The translations under genes were made by a program, and so were the position numbers. From positions 1-43,447 of the forward strand of contig JABWCM010000016.1 in NCBI GenBank assembly GCA_013360285.1: DNA of 43,447 nt. The letters are read 5' to 3'. This document shows, in pieces, positions 33,436 to 42,420 of this stretch (positions are counted from its first letter, which is position 1; each line of letters opens with the position of its first letter). Below the pieces are notes generated by a model. The model did not search any database, was not told the origin of the DNA, and worked only from the letters and a program-made list of their open reading frames with translations. This stretch comes from Myxococcales bacterium (GTDB lineage Bacteria > Myxococcota_A > UBA9042 > JABWCM01).

Positions 33436-35069
33436 GCGGTATATTACTGATTTTGTTGCTGCTCGTGCTGTCCGGTGTGCCGCTATTTGTGGTGATCGGG
33501 GGTATTACGCTCGTCTGTTTTGCGTTTTATCCGCAGGTTGGTAGCGAAAACTTCCTAAATGATTTTGAAGCGTTTGTTCGCAACTTCAATGTGATGGAAA
33601 AAATGGTTGCGCTTGCCGACGAGCCGACGTTGGTGGCGATTCCGTTTTTTATGATTGCCGGCGCGATTATGACGAGGGGAGTGATTGCCCGGCGTCTTGT
33701 AGGACTTGCTGAAGCGTTATTTGGGTGGCTACCCGGAGGAATGGCCATTTCCGCGGTGTCGGCATGTATGCTTTTTGCGGCGATTAGCGGTTCGTCTCCT
33801 GTCACCGTTATTACGATAGGTGCCATCATGTTGCCGGCGTTGCACGCTGCCGGCTACAAAGAAAACTTCAGTCTGGGGCTGGTAACGTCCGCGGGATCTC
33901 TTGGAATCGTGATTCCCCCGTCGATTCCTATGATTATCTATGCCATTTTTGCCTCCAGTGCGGGTGCCTCTGTAAACATAGAAAACCTGTTTATTGCGGG
34001 GATCGGACCAGGTTTGCTTATTGGAGCCTGCCTTGCGTTTTATTGCGTTCTTATCGGGAGGCATGCTCCACGCGAAAAATTCAGTGCGGCCAAGTTGGTT
34101 GCGGCTCTCAAAGATGGGTTCTGGTCCCTTATGTTACCATTATTTGTTCTGGGTGGTATCTACACCGGCGTATTTAACGCTACGCAGGCCAGTGCAATCA
34201 GCGTCATTGTGGCGTTTGTAATAGAGTGGTTTGTACACAAAGAACTCAAAATGGAGGACCTTCCGGATCTGCTTCGCGAAAGTGCGACCCTGATGGGCAG
34301 TATCCTGATTATCATTGCGTTGGCGTTCGGATTTAGCGAATTTTTGACGTTTCAGGAACTACCGGAAAAACTCCAAGCTTTGTTGGTGGAATGGGAGCTT
34401 TCGCCGATTGCATTCGCCTTGGTTCTCAATTTGATGTTGCTCGTTATTGGATGCCTAATGGACATCATCAGTGCAATTATTTTGTTTGTACCCCTTATCA
34501 CTCCGATTGCACTTGAACTTGGGTTCGATCCACTCCATCTGGGCCTTATTTTTATCGTGAACCTGGAAATCGGCTATCTTACCCCCCCATTGGGCCTTAA
34601 CTTATTCGTCGCGGCTGGTTACTTTAATAAGTCGTTCGGCCAGGTTGTCCGATCGGTGGTTCCATTTATTGGCATGATGATGGTTGCGTTGGTGGTGATT
34701 ACTTATGTTCCATGGGTTTCCCTGCAATTTGTGGCATTGCGAGACGAAAATGCCGTTCGAATGGAATTTCCGACGGGCGCTCCAGTTGAACGGGCACCAG
34801 GAACTCAGGAAAAGAGTGTCCAGGAGATCATGCAGCAAATTGATGAAGCTCCGGCGCCGAAAAATAGTGGATCTGAAGAAGAGGGTTACGACGACTACGG
34901 TTATGGACTTGATGAAGGGGAAGATGAAGGTAACACCAACGGAGAGATGGACCCAATACCGCCCATTGAGCCTTCGGCGCAGGGGTCCGACGGCGATGAG
35001 CCATCGGAAATAAATAGTGATGTCGGGCCTATACCCGAAGGTGAAAATCCATCCAAAATCCAAAAATAA
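33432..35069 (+). CDS. TRAP transporter large permease (DctM) with acidic C-terminal tail
   Basis: 545 residues. Residues 1-~440 follow the DctM/ion-transporter superfamily: ADEPTLVAIPFFMIAGAIMT (~57-76), AAISGSSPVTVITIGAIMLP (~115-134), GSLGIVIPPSIPMIIYAIF (~152-170) and EIGYLTPPLGLNLFVAAGYF near 380-400. The final ~105 residues are an added cytosolic, acidic, Pro/Gly-rich tail (GYDDYGYGLDEGEDEG) ending NPSKIQK; typical DctM proteins end soon after the last helix. The tail's function is unknown. The start overlaps DctQ by four bases. Confidence 0.9.
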   Translation: MSGILLILLLLVLSGVPLFVVIGGITLVCFAFYPQVGSENFLNDFEAFVRNFNVMEKMVALADEPTLVAIPFFMIAGAIMTRGVIARRLVGLAEALFGWLPGGMAISAVSACMLFAAISGSSPVTVITIGAIMLPALHAAGYKENFSLGLVTSAGSLGIVIPPSIPMIIYAIFASSAGASVNIENLFIAGIGPGLLIGACLAFYCVLIGRHAPREKFSAAKLVAALKDGFWSLMLPLFVLGGIYTGVFNATQASAISVIVAFVIEWFVHKELKMEDLPDLLRESATLMGSILIIIALAFGFSEFLTFQELPEKLQALLVEWELSPIAFALVLNLMLLVIGCLMDIISAIILFVPLITPIALELGFDPLHLGLIFIVNLEIGYLTPPLGLNLFVAAGYFNKSFGQVVRSVVPFIGMMMVALVVITYVPWVSLQFVALRDENAVRMEFPTGAPVERAPGTQEKSVQEIMQQIDEAPAPKNSGSEEEGYDDYGYGLDEGEDEGNTNGEMDPIPPIEPSAQGSDGDEPSEINSDVGPIPEGENPSKIQK

Positions 35070-35251
35070 GCCGCTCTGTTTGTTCAAAAAACGAATAATC
35101 TCAAGCATATTTTATTGTTTCCGGTGGCGAAAAATGATGTACGCCGGTCGTACTTCGTATTGGCACTCAATCGCCTGAGAAAGCTAATTAAGAGCTGAAT
35201 TGGCCGGGACCCGACTGAGGCTATATCAAGTAGTGTCGTACCGCCGGGTGT

Positions 35252-35312
35252 GGCCAGGGCAGCCTAAATCAGCCAATCACGGCTCGCTTTTCCATTTTCC
35301 GCTGACCCTCTC
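35252..35312 (+). repeat. R3 repeat, copy 2
   Basis: 61 bases, near-identical to 36-95. It abuts an R2 arm at 35313-35344, so an R3 and an R2 end are fused back to back. The upstream stretch 35070-35251 shows no gene or recognisable site. Confidence 0.7.
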
Positions 35313-35344
35313 GCTCACCGGTAATTTTTTCCAAAACACCCTCT
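35313..35344 (-). repeat. R2 element arm, fused to R3
   Basis: Read on the minus strand: AGAGGGTGTTTTGG, then AAAAAATTACCGGTGAGCG. This corresponds to the left arm of the R2 element at 38683 including its CCGGTGAGCG segment. Confidence 0.6.
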
Positions 35345-35446
35345 TGGCAAACACGAACGACTAAACCGCAATAGTTGCGCTGAAGTCGTCGCGACTGCTG
35401 GACGAATTTGGTATAGTGGCGCTGGGGATGAACTGGAGGAGTCCGA

Positions 35447-38400
35447 ATGGTCCTAAGAGACGATAATAATTTGACCTCGACTGCGTGTTGGTTTTGGCTC
35501 GGGATATATGTGGCCGCGTTGTCGTTAAACTTAGGTTGCGGTGCATCAGACGGCGGCGGTGGTAACAGCACGTTGCCCGTGTTTGATATTGGGAACACGG
35601 ATACAGTTGGAGGCAGCGATATCGGAGAATCAGATTTCGAGCCTCCTGACGATACAGATGCGTCGGAGGTGACCACTCCGTTTGTCGTTCTTTCACCCAT
35701 TTCGGGAGATTGTATCGGTGGCTTGGCGACCGTGAGGGTTGCCGTAGGCAATTTCGGTAAGATTACTTCGATTTCGGGTTATCTTGCGGAGGAGAAGTTT
35801 CCGTTTGTCCAAACGCCTGAAACGGGCGAGTATACATGGACTGTTGATACTACCGAGATGAAAGATAATGAGCTGAAACTGATAGTTAAGGCCGAATTCG
35901 AATCTGGAGATACAGCCCAAGAAACGATCGATGTGTTTGTCGACAACACGCCGCCCAAGGTTGACCTGCTTAAACCACTCGATGATCAGCTTGTTTTGGG
36001 TGAACTCCAGATCAAGGGCACTGCAACCGATACGAGCGCCTGTGGATTGTCGCGAGTTGAAGTGACGTTGGACGATACATCTATCATGCTTTTTGATTTT
36101 GAGGACGAACAGCCGAGTCAGGAAAAAACATTTGGTGACAGTGTTGACACGTCGGCGATGCCCACCAGTAAGAGCACTGTTGTTGTCACTGTGTACGATG
36201 GTGCTGGGAACGCAGCCTCTACCTCTTTGGTAGTGTACATTGTCACTCCAGTATGTTTTGTGAGTGCGGTCTCAACCGAGCAGGTGTCTGGTCTACAGTT
36301 TTCGCACCTTCGTGTAGCCCAGTACGACAACGATGACCTTGATGACGTGTTGCTTATCGGCAATTCCGGCATCTATCTCTCCAGTGCGCGTGACGACGGT
36401 ATTTTTGGAGATCTGGTTCCATTGCTCACAAACAAGATTTCGTTCGCCGAGCCATTTGACTTAAACAATGATAATTTGGTCGATATTGTGGCAATTGAGC
36501 CAGGAAATAAGACTCCTCCTATTGCTTCAATATATACTCGCAAAGTGTCAGGTGATATTACCAGTAGCCAAAACATACCGTTGGACAAAGACGTTGATAT
36601 TACTGACCTTCTGATCGTTGATGTGACAGGAGATATTCGGCCGGACATCGTGTTTTCGACTGATAACTCGTCCTATTCGTTGGGGGTATTAGTCGGTATC
36701 AAACCAGAAGATGGGCATTATTTTGAAACCACCGTTCGGTGGTCAACGGGCGTGTCAAGTATCACGGATATTGAGGCGGGAGACTTCGACGGTGACGGTT
36801 ATTCGGACGTGGTTGTGGGGTCTTTGGGCACATCTAAGGTGAGCGTGTTTCGCAGCGACGGTGAAGGGCAGTTTTTTGCTGCTTTTGATACGGTGGTGGA
36901 AGAGGACCCTGCTGTTGTGCAACCAGGATTATTTAACGGCGACAACCACTTAGATCTGGTTGTTGCAACCAAATCAAAAGGGCAAGTTTGGTTTTTGTCT
37001 GGCTACGGCAACGGCTATTTTAAGGTAGAGCACGCGCTTTCCCAGGGTGGAACTCCAACCGACTTGGTTGCGGGGGACTTCGACAACGATCAGAATCTCG
37101 ACGTGGTTACTTCGTTTCTGGCGACAAACGAAGTGTCAATCAGTTACACAGCCTATGTTGACTTGGTAGCCGACAAATACATCGTTGGTCCGGAACCGAA
37201 AGGTCTCGCTGTTGGACGGTTTGCAAAGGCCGCCGGTGACGACGGGCTGGATATTGTGGCTTACAACGGGGGGACACAGTTTACTTTGCTACGGGGATAC
37301 GGGAGCAACCGGTACTTTCACGGTGCACCTGGATTATGGAGTCCGACCGAGCCAAAGGGGCAATCCTGTGTAACGGGGTTTTGGACTCCGGTCTCGCTTT
37401 TAGATATCGCCGTTGGTCAGTTCGATGGTAAGCCTGGTTTGGATCTGGTCGGTATCACCGAAATTTACAAAGATTGCACTAAATTCGATACTCAGGGATA
37501 TGAGATCTACATGTATCCATCCGATGGAGCTCATCCCACGTCGCAATTTTCTCGAATGTGGCTTGATGCCGCATTCGTGAGTCCACACACGGGTCCGTCC
37601 GGATCCACATTCTTGCGTGGTAAGTTACTGCGGGTGGAAAGAGGAGACTTCAACGGTGACGGCTTTGACGATGTTGTGGTTGGGAACGGAATGACCCACC
37701 CCGTAAAAAAGGAGATTGAAGAAGATAACCCCATTGCAATCAACGCCGACGTCTGGATGAACAGTGGTGTGGCGTTGGGCTTTGATAGGGGAGTCTGGGT
37801 CGGTTTGGACCCTGGTAAATTTGAGCCGGAGGGAGATTATCAAAAGAAAGCGGCCATTAAAGACCTTCACGTTGTCGACTTAGATAAGAATGGTATAGAC
37901 GATATTGTGACAGCAACACCGTACTTCGCCGACAAAAATACGGGCGAAAAGGAGCCCGCGCGTGTGAACCCGTGGCTCACCCTGAAATCAGGGAATTTGT
38001 CGCCCGTGGATGCCTCACAGGTTTCGGATCCGGTTTCGGATCCCGGGGTGTCCGTTGTGCGTAGCGGGGACGTGGACGGAGACGGCAATATTGACGTGCT
38101 TACCGTTAACTCAAAGGTGGCAAGTGTAGGTATCCACTATGGACTTGGTGGAGGCAGTCTTGATGAGGCCGCCTACTTATACTCGGCGTTGGCACCGGGA
38201 ACCAGTGTGGCGGAGCTGCGGCAACTCAATGGCGACCAGGATCTATTGCCGGATCTGATTTCCGTCGGCAGCAACAAAGTATTTATTGCGTATGGTTATC
38301 CTCACAAAAAGGGCGAATATCCATTCTTGACGCCGTCTGTGAGCAATTATCCCGGTACCTCAGCGACGTCCATCGATGCGTCGGACTACAACGACGACGG

Positions 38401-38623
38401 ATTATCAGACGTCATTATCACCGACTCCAAAGAAGACGTTGTCTACCTGTATCTGAATATCGGAAACCGCGCGTTTGCGCCCAATCCGGTAAATATCTAC
38501 ACAGCGGCAGAGCCGGGCAAGGTTGTCGCTTCTGACCTAAACGAAGACGGCTGCGCGGATTTCGCAGTAATGGCAAAAAGCGGAGTTACGATCCTCGAAA
38601 ACTGTGTTTGTAAGAAGAAATAG
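35447..38623 (+). CDS. FG-GAP/VCBS-repeat lipoprotein
   Basis: 1058 residues, preceded by GGAGGAG. Signal peptide with lipobox LNLGC (Cys31), then a Gly/Asp linker. Residues ~85-265 are Ig-like (TPPKVDLLKPLDDQLVLGEL, ~167). From ~285 to the end lie about ten FG-GAP-type repeats, each with a calcium-binding-like D-x-D/N-x-D/N-G-x-x-D motif: DFDGDGYSDVVVG (~447), LFNGDNHLDLVV, DFDNDQNLDVV, DFNGDGFDDVVVG (~735), DVDGDGNIDVLTV and DYNDDGLSDVIIT. The repeats form a seven-bladed-type propeller, as in integrin alpha chains, and usually bind Ca2+. Probably a surface adhesin anchored in the outer membrane. It follows the R2/R3 cluster. Confidence 0.85.
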   Translation: MVLRDDNNLTSTACWFWLGIYVAALSLNLGCGASDGGGGNSTLPVFDIGNTDTVGGSDIGESDFEPPDDTDASEVTTPFVVLSPISGDCIGGLATVRVAVGNFGKITSISGYLAEEKFPFVQTPETGEYTWTVDTTEMKDNELKLIVKAEFESGDTAQETIDVFVDNTPPKVDLLKPLDDQLVLGELQIKGTATDTSACGLSRVEVTLDDTSIMLFDFEDEQPSQEKTFGDSVDTSAMPTSKSTVVVTVYDGAGNAASTSLVVYIVTPVCFVSAVSTEQVSGLQFSHLRVAQYDNDDLDDVLLIGNSGIYLSSARDDGIFGDLVPLLTNKISFAEPFDLNNDNLVDIVAIEPGNKTPPIASIYTRKVSGDITSSQNIPLDKDVDITDLLIVDVTGDIRPDIVFSTDNSSYSLGVLVGIKPEDGHYFETTVRWSTGVSSITDIEAGDFDGDGYSDVVVGSLGTSKVSVFRSDGEGQFFAAFDTVVEEDPAVVQPGLFNGDNHLDLVVATKSKGQVWFLSGYGNGYFKVEHALSQGGTPTDLVAGDFDNDQNLDVVTSFLATNEVSISYTAYVDLVADKYIVGPEPKGLAVGRFAKAAGDDGLDIVAYNGGTQFTLLRGYGSNRYFHGAPGLWSPTEPKGQSCVTGFWTPVSLLDIAVGQFDGKPGLDLVGITEIYKDCTKFDTQGYEIYMYPSDGAHPTSQFSRMWLDAAFVSPHTGPSGSTFLRGKLLRVERGDFNGDGFDDVVVGNGMTHPVKKEIEEDNPIAINADVWMNSGVALGFDRGVWVGLDPGKFEPEGDYQKKAAIKDLHVVDLDKNGIDDIVTATPYFADKNTGEKEPARVNPWLTLKSGNLSPVDASQVSDPVSDPGVSVVRSGDVDGDGNIDVLTVNSKVASVGIHYGLGGGSLDEAAYLYSALAPGTSVAELRQLNGDQDLLPDLISVGSNKVFIAYGYPHKKGEYPFLTPSVSNYPGTSATSIDASDYNDDGLSDVIITDSKEDVVYLYLNIGNRAFAPNPVNIYTAAEPGKVVASDLNEDGCADFAVMAKSGVTILENCVCKKK

Positions 38624-38682
38624 CGGAGATCATTAACGGAAATAAACGTACCATGTTCGCTAATTTAAACGGCCGTGGTGCT

Positions 38683-38813
38683 AGAGGGTGTTTGGGTAAA
38701 AATTGCCGGTGAGCGAGTCTATGGCCGTAGCGAGGCGGTCTTGCCGACCGAGGCAAAATCGGCGTAGTAGGCCAGTGGCTCGTGTAACGTAATTTTTTAC
38801 CCAAACACCCTCT
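38683..38813. repeat. R2 palindromic element, complete copy
   Basis: 131 bases with perfect 20-base terminal inverted repeats, AGAGGGTGTTTGGGTAAAAA and its complement ending at 38813. The inside has GCCGGTGAGCG and a GCGAGGCGG...GCCGACC palindrome. No open reading frame of note, no transposase. The right end abuts the half R1 copy directly. Confidence 0.8.
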
Positions 38814-38883
38814 CAGGATTTTTTCGGACGATTCGGCGAAAATTCGGCTTGCCAAAAATTCCCCTAAAAAAACAGCACACACC
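38814..38883 (-). repeat. Half of an R1 element
   Basis: From CAGGATTTTTTCGGACGATT, the R1 centre, out to AACAGCACACACCT at one R1 end. The other R1 half is missing. The junction with R2 is exactly at the R1 centre, suggesting insertion followed by loss, or recombination between elements. Remaining gap 38884-38948 has no recognised feature. Confidence 0.7.
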
Positions 38884-38948
38884 TCGGTGTGTGGTTGACA
38901 TGGCCATTTTCGGCTTGAAGCTAACCTGATGAGACTCGACGCTCGACA

Positions 38949-39869
38949 CTACTGAGCGACTTGTTTTGTCTCCTCTTTGGAATCTTCCATCGTTGCCTTC
39001 AGATTCGCCAGTTTGTTCTGAATCGCCTGTTTGGCACTGACTTCCAAGACGTTGATCTTGGTGCCGTCGCCGGAAGTTCGGTTAGCGGTAAGCAGTGTTT
39101 CGTGCAGATCCCTCGCAGCGGCATAGGTTGTAAACGCTTTCTCCCGTTCCATCGTGGGTAGATTCTTGTAGGCGGTTACAACTGCTCGGTAATGATCGCC
39201 AGATAGTAGGTTGTGCACTGCATCTGTGGCCGGTGGTTTTTCCGCCGCCAACAGCTCCTGGACGCTGGATTCGAATGTAGCGAGCGACGTCACAAAACGG
39301 TCGTATTTTTCGTTCGACACTACAGCTTCGTCCGATACAGTTGGGTTTGCTTTTGGACCAGAATCGCTGTCCAACGTAAACATTTCGGGATAGAAAGTCC
39401 GAAGAAGTAATGAAACGGTTACCAATAGAAACATTTCGAAAGCAAATTGACGGATTTTCACTCGGGGCAGAATGGTGACCAACAACCACAATCCGCTGGC
39501 GCCAAAAAACAGCGTGATGGCGTAGGGATAAAACGCTTTAAACACCGAGCCATTGACGTACATCAACACCGCGATTCCGAGCAGCACCAAACCCGCAGCC
39601 ACGCGTATCGTTTGGGCTAACTTACCGATGCGTTGTTCTAGTATATCGATGGGTCGGTCAGTAGTCCTCTCGTGTAAGGGCGTGGCGGGGACGCCACCAG
39701 GTGCTGGGTCCGGTGGCGCACCATGTGGCATACCGTTTGTAGTCCTTTCGGTGGGCGTTTGGGCTTCCGGGTGTCTGGCCAAAAACTTTTGAAACACGAT
39801 TCCACAATGTGCGCATTCGTCTCGACTTGGTCCGACCGGCTGAGTATGGCCGCAGTGTGGGCAATTCAC
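38949..39869 (-). CDS. Zinc-ribbon membrane protein
   Basis: 306 residues from a GTG preceded by AAAGGAAAA. An N-terminal rubredoxin-like zinc ribbon has Cys3, Cys6 (CPHC) and Cys19, Cys22 (CAHC). A Pro/Thr-rich linker leads to three hydrophobic helices at about 87-105, 111-133 and 142-160, followed by a soluble, mostly helical C-terminal domain (~175-306) rich in Lys/Glu/Thr. The topology would put the zinc ribbon in the cytosol. No family is recognised. Its promoter contains a perfect palindrome between the -35 and -10 boxes, so regulation by a dimeric repressor is likely. Confidence 0.75.
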   Translation of the reverse strand: MNCPHCGHTQPVGPSRDECAHCGIVFQKFLARHPEAQTPTERTTNGMPHGAPPDPAPGGVPATPLHERTTDRPIDILEQRIGKLAQTIRVAAGLVLLGIAVLMYVNGSVFKAFYPYAITLFFGASGLWLLVTILPRVKIRQFAFEMFLLVTVSLLLRTFYPEMFTLDSDSGPKANPTVSDEAVVSNEKYDRFVTSLATFESSVQELLAAEKPPATDAVHNLLSGDHYRAVVTAYKNLPTMEREKAFTTYAAARDLHETLLTANRTSGDGTKINVLEVSAKQAIQNKLANLKATMEDSKEETKQVAQ

Positions 39870-39936
39870 TTTTATTTTCCTTTATTTTTCGTCAAATTTG
39901 CGTGTTTGCATGATGAGATAGATGTTTTCTCACTTC

Positions 39937-39966
39937 ATTGTACTAAACATTCTTGTTTAGTCTCAA
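39937..39966 (-). promoter_or_regulatory. Promoter with operator-like palindrome in the spacer
   Basis: Read on the minus strand: TTGAGA, an 18-base spacer, TACAAT. The spacer is the palindrome CTAAACA-AGAA-TGTTTAG, which extends one base on each side (39942-39961). A dimeric DNA-binding protein sitting on it would block the polymerase. The predicted transcript start is about 60 bases before the GTG at 39869. Confidence 0.6.
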
Positions 39967-40216
39967 CATCCGCACATTTATTGCGGTGTAAGTTGTTCAG
40001 CCACCAGCGTTCACGTTCACCAGTTTGTTGAAACACAACGAGATTCGCAACTTAATGTAGTCCCATTGCAGGTCTCATTGAACGGCGGATGTGGCCGGTT
40101 TGACCACGATCCACGACCAGTAATTTCGCGTTAGTGTACATTATCTCCACAGATGTTGACAAAACTGTCCGCTCGTCAAGCGCTTTCCTCCCAATTGGAC
40201 GCTGTTTCGCCGCTGA
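39967..40216. other. Rest of the intergenic region
   Basis: Between the promoter of the zinc-ribbon gene and the stop of the NFACT gene. A TTGACA at about 40157 is on the plus strand, where no gene follows. Nothing else recognised. Confidence 0.5.
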
Positions 40217-41701
40217 TTACCGTGTGTTTACGTCTTCGTGATTGCCGAACAGTCGTGACAACCGGGTCGAATCCAATGTGACCCAAATAGTTTTGGCTTG
40301 GCTATATGTGACTGTGCCTGGTGCGGAGTGTTTGACCTTTCGAACATACTTTCGGTACGTCCAAGCAACTTCAACGCCGCTGTCGTTTTGTCCCCCTTCG
40401 CAGTAGTGTGCTGCAAGCAAAGCTGCGTCGGCCAATGACTGCGGTTCCGGAATCTGATTTTTTTCAATCCGGAGTACCACGTGTGCGCCTCGGCGGCCGG
40501 TCGCGTGGAGCCAGATGTCGTGACTACGTGCAAATTTTACCGTGAGCGTATCATTATCTGTCGCAGACTTTCCTACCCAAATCTTGTGGTCGCTCTCAGT
40601 AATAAATTCCCGATAACATTGTCGAATTGGCGTGCGATTGTCGTTCTTTTCTGTGGAGCACGGAGCTTTGAGCAAGCCCATGCGCCTCAGTTGGTGCGTT
40701 TCTTCGTCCAAATCACCGTTGTATTCTTTTGAGAGCAACTGCTGTCGAATACTTTTTAAGAGATCCAGATCGCCGGATACCTTGCTTAGGCGATTGTCGA
40801 TCAAGTTCCTAGCCGCTTTTAACCTCTTTGCCTGATGAAACATGTGCGCAACGTTGGCCTGAGGATCGATAGTCGGATTCAGAGGGATGACGACCTGTTT
40901 TAATTCGGGGTCGTACCAGTCGGTGACCGTCACAGAGTCTATGTTTTTCCTTAACAGTGGGAGTACCGTCTTGACGAGTTCGGCCTGTTTGATCAGCTCG
41001 TCTGCGCCTGAAGCCCGTTGTGCGTCTCCCAATACCTTGGTGAACGTGGTCTGCATTTTACGAATGGCCGAATTTGTGACGCGTAGTAAGTTATTCCACT
41101 GGTCGTGTCTAACATTGGCCGCGGATTTCAATGAGTAGAGAGACTCAATGGCCGTCGAGATGTCTTCGGCCCTCGTCTCGGCCAGTCGGTTTGTGGCGTT
41201 CGTATTCCCAGTCGGCATGGGTCGTTCGTAAATATAACCCGGTCGTAGTGTACGCTTATGTGAGTGGCTTGGAAGCATCTGCGTAAGGATCATGCCTGAG
41301 GGATCCACCAAAAATACATTGGCGTGATGGCCACTCAGTTCACATAGCAGGATGTGTTCGGAATATTGTTTGTCTTTAGTGAGCAGAGAGAACTGCAAAG
41401 TTACTAATCTATCCGAGGACGAGCAAACGATTCCTAGCAGTTTAGCCCCTACGAGTTCCTTACGCAGTTTGGAGACAAACCCCGTCGGTATAGGAGCGTT
41501 TGGCCACTTGACCGAGGTTATACATATTCGCGATTGACCTGGCCCAATATGAACCAACATCTCGTACGTATGTCCTGGTACCCTTATTTGGAGTATCAGC
41601 GCGTCGGCACTAGGATGGCGAACTTCCTGCACGCGTCCACTCGACAATATTGAATTCAAGATGTTACAGGTTAGTTGTAGCTCACTTAGTGACAGGCTCA
41701 T
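40217..41701 (-). CDS. rqcH: NFACT/RqcH-like ribosome-associated quality control protein
   Basis: 494 residues from the ATG at 41701, which has AGGA about nine bases upstream; a longer frame from 41743 is less likely. NFACT-N domain residues ~1-200 contain Asp97-Arg98 in SSSDRLVTL, the D-R pair that RqcH needs for tRNA-Ala binding. A coiled-coil middle (~195-345) contains AKRLKAARNLIDNRLSKV. The NFACT-R domain (~370-480) contains HDIWLHATGRRGAHVVLRI. RqcH and its eukaryotic homologues recruit tRNA and extend stalled nascent chains on the 50S subunit with Ala tails. The gene overlaps moaC upstream by 20 bases and is probably co-transcribed with it. Confidence 0.8.
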   Translation of the reverse strand: MSLSLSELQLTCNILNSILSSGRVQEVRHPSADALILQIRVPGHTYEMLVHIGPGQSRICITSVKWPNAPIPTGFVSKLRKELVGAKLLGIVCSSSDRLVTLQFSLLTKDKQYSEHILLCELSGHHANVFLVDPSGMILTQMLPSHSHKRTLRPGYIYERPMPTGNTNATNRLAETRAEDISTAIESLYSLKSAANVRHDQWNNLLRVTNSAIRKMQTTFTKVLGDAQRASGADELIKQAELVKTVLPLLRKNIDSVTVTDWYDPELKQVVIPLNPTIDPQANVAHMFHQAKRLKAARNLIDNRLSKVSGDLDLLKSIRQQLLSKEYNGDLDEETHQLRRMGLLKAPCSTEKNDNRTPIRQCYREFITESDHKIWVGKSATDNDTLTVKFARSHDIWLHATGRRGAHVVLRIEKNQIPEPQSLADAALLAAHYCEGGQNDSGVEVAWTYRKYVRKVKHSAPGTVTYSQAKTIWVTLDSTRLSRLFGNHEDVNTR

Positions 41702-42290
41702 CCGAATATTCCTGGTCCGAGAGGGATAATCGACGCGCGGCACCGCTGACTACACGCGGTTCTTCTGGGCGTGGGTCATGATAAAGTTGTCCGCTGATTC
41801 CACCATCTTTTTGCACAACACGGAGCGCATCAATCACCATGGTTCGGTCGACACCTTTTGCCATGTCGTATAGGGTTAACGCCGCGACGGATGCAGCAGT
41901 CAATGCCTCCATTTCCACTCCGGTGGGTCCGATACAGCGAACATTGGCCTCGATTCTCACAACGTTGTGTTCCAAGTCGATATCAAGATTGACGGTCACG
42001 GACGTCAACTGAAGTGGATGGCACAGCGGAATTAACCTCGAAGTTTCCTTTGCTGCCATAATTCCGGCGATTCGAGCCGCCGCAATCGCATCTCCTTTCG
42101 ATAGGGAGTTCTTTTCGAGTAAAATCAAAGTTTCTCGCATCATCCTGATCACCGCGCATGCGGTAGCTTGGCGTGTTGTAGGGGATTTGTGCGAAACATC
42201 CACCATATGGGCCGCACCGGTTTCGTCAACGTGAGTCAAACCGTTTCGAGTGGATGGAGTAGGTGAAGTGGTGGAAATGGACGGGGTCAT
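41682..42290 (-). CDS. moaC: Cyclic pyranopterin monophosphate synthase (MoaC)
   Basis: 202 residues from the ATG at 42290; an in-frame upstream extension to 42374 is not needed. MoaC converts the MoaA product to cyclic pyranopterin monophosphate in molybdenum cofactor synthesis. Diagnostic residues are present: HMVDVSHK (~28), KETSRLIPLCHPL with Lys81 and His91, GPTGVEMEALTAASVAALTL (~121-140), DMAKGVD with Asp142 and Lys145, and Lys161 in VQKDGGISG. The C-terminal ~30 residues are an extension beyond the usual ~160. The gene is first in a minus-strand pair with the NFACT gene. No other moa genes are in the window. Confidence 0.92.
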   Translation of the reverse strand: MTPSISTTSPTPSTRNGLTHVDETGAAHMVDVSHKSPTTRQATACAVIRMMRETLILLEKNSLSKGDAIAAARIAGIMAAKETSRLIPLCHPLQLTSVTVNLDIDLEHNVVRIEANVRCIGPTGVEMEALTAASVAALTLYDMAKGVDRTMVIDALRVVQKDGGISGQLYHDPRPEEPRVVSGAARRLSLSDQEYSDEPVTK

Positions 42291-42420
42291 CACGATCTGC
42301 GTACTCCGTTGAAGTATTAATATTGCAAGTTGGAGCAAGGGGGTGTGGTCATTCCGGTCCTCGCGTGCCGACAATCGTATTCCATGACGCGGAAAACGTC
42401 GAATTTGGGCTAGATGTGCC

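Noticed and set aside
41702-41743. Longer N-terminus for the NFACT protein
   Set aside because: A ribosome binding site precedes the ATG at 41701, and the D-R pair then falls at residue 97-98 as in RqcH.
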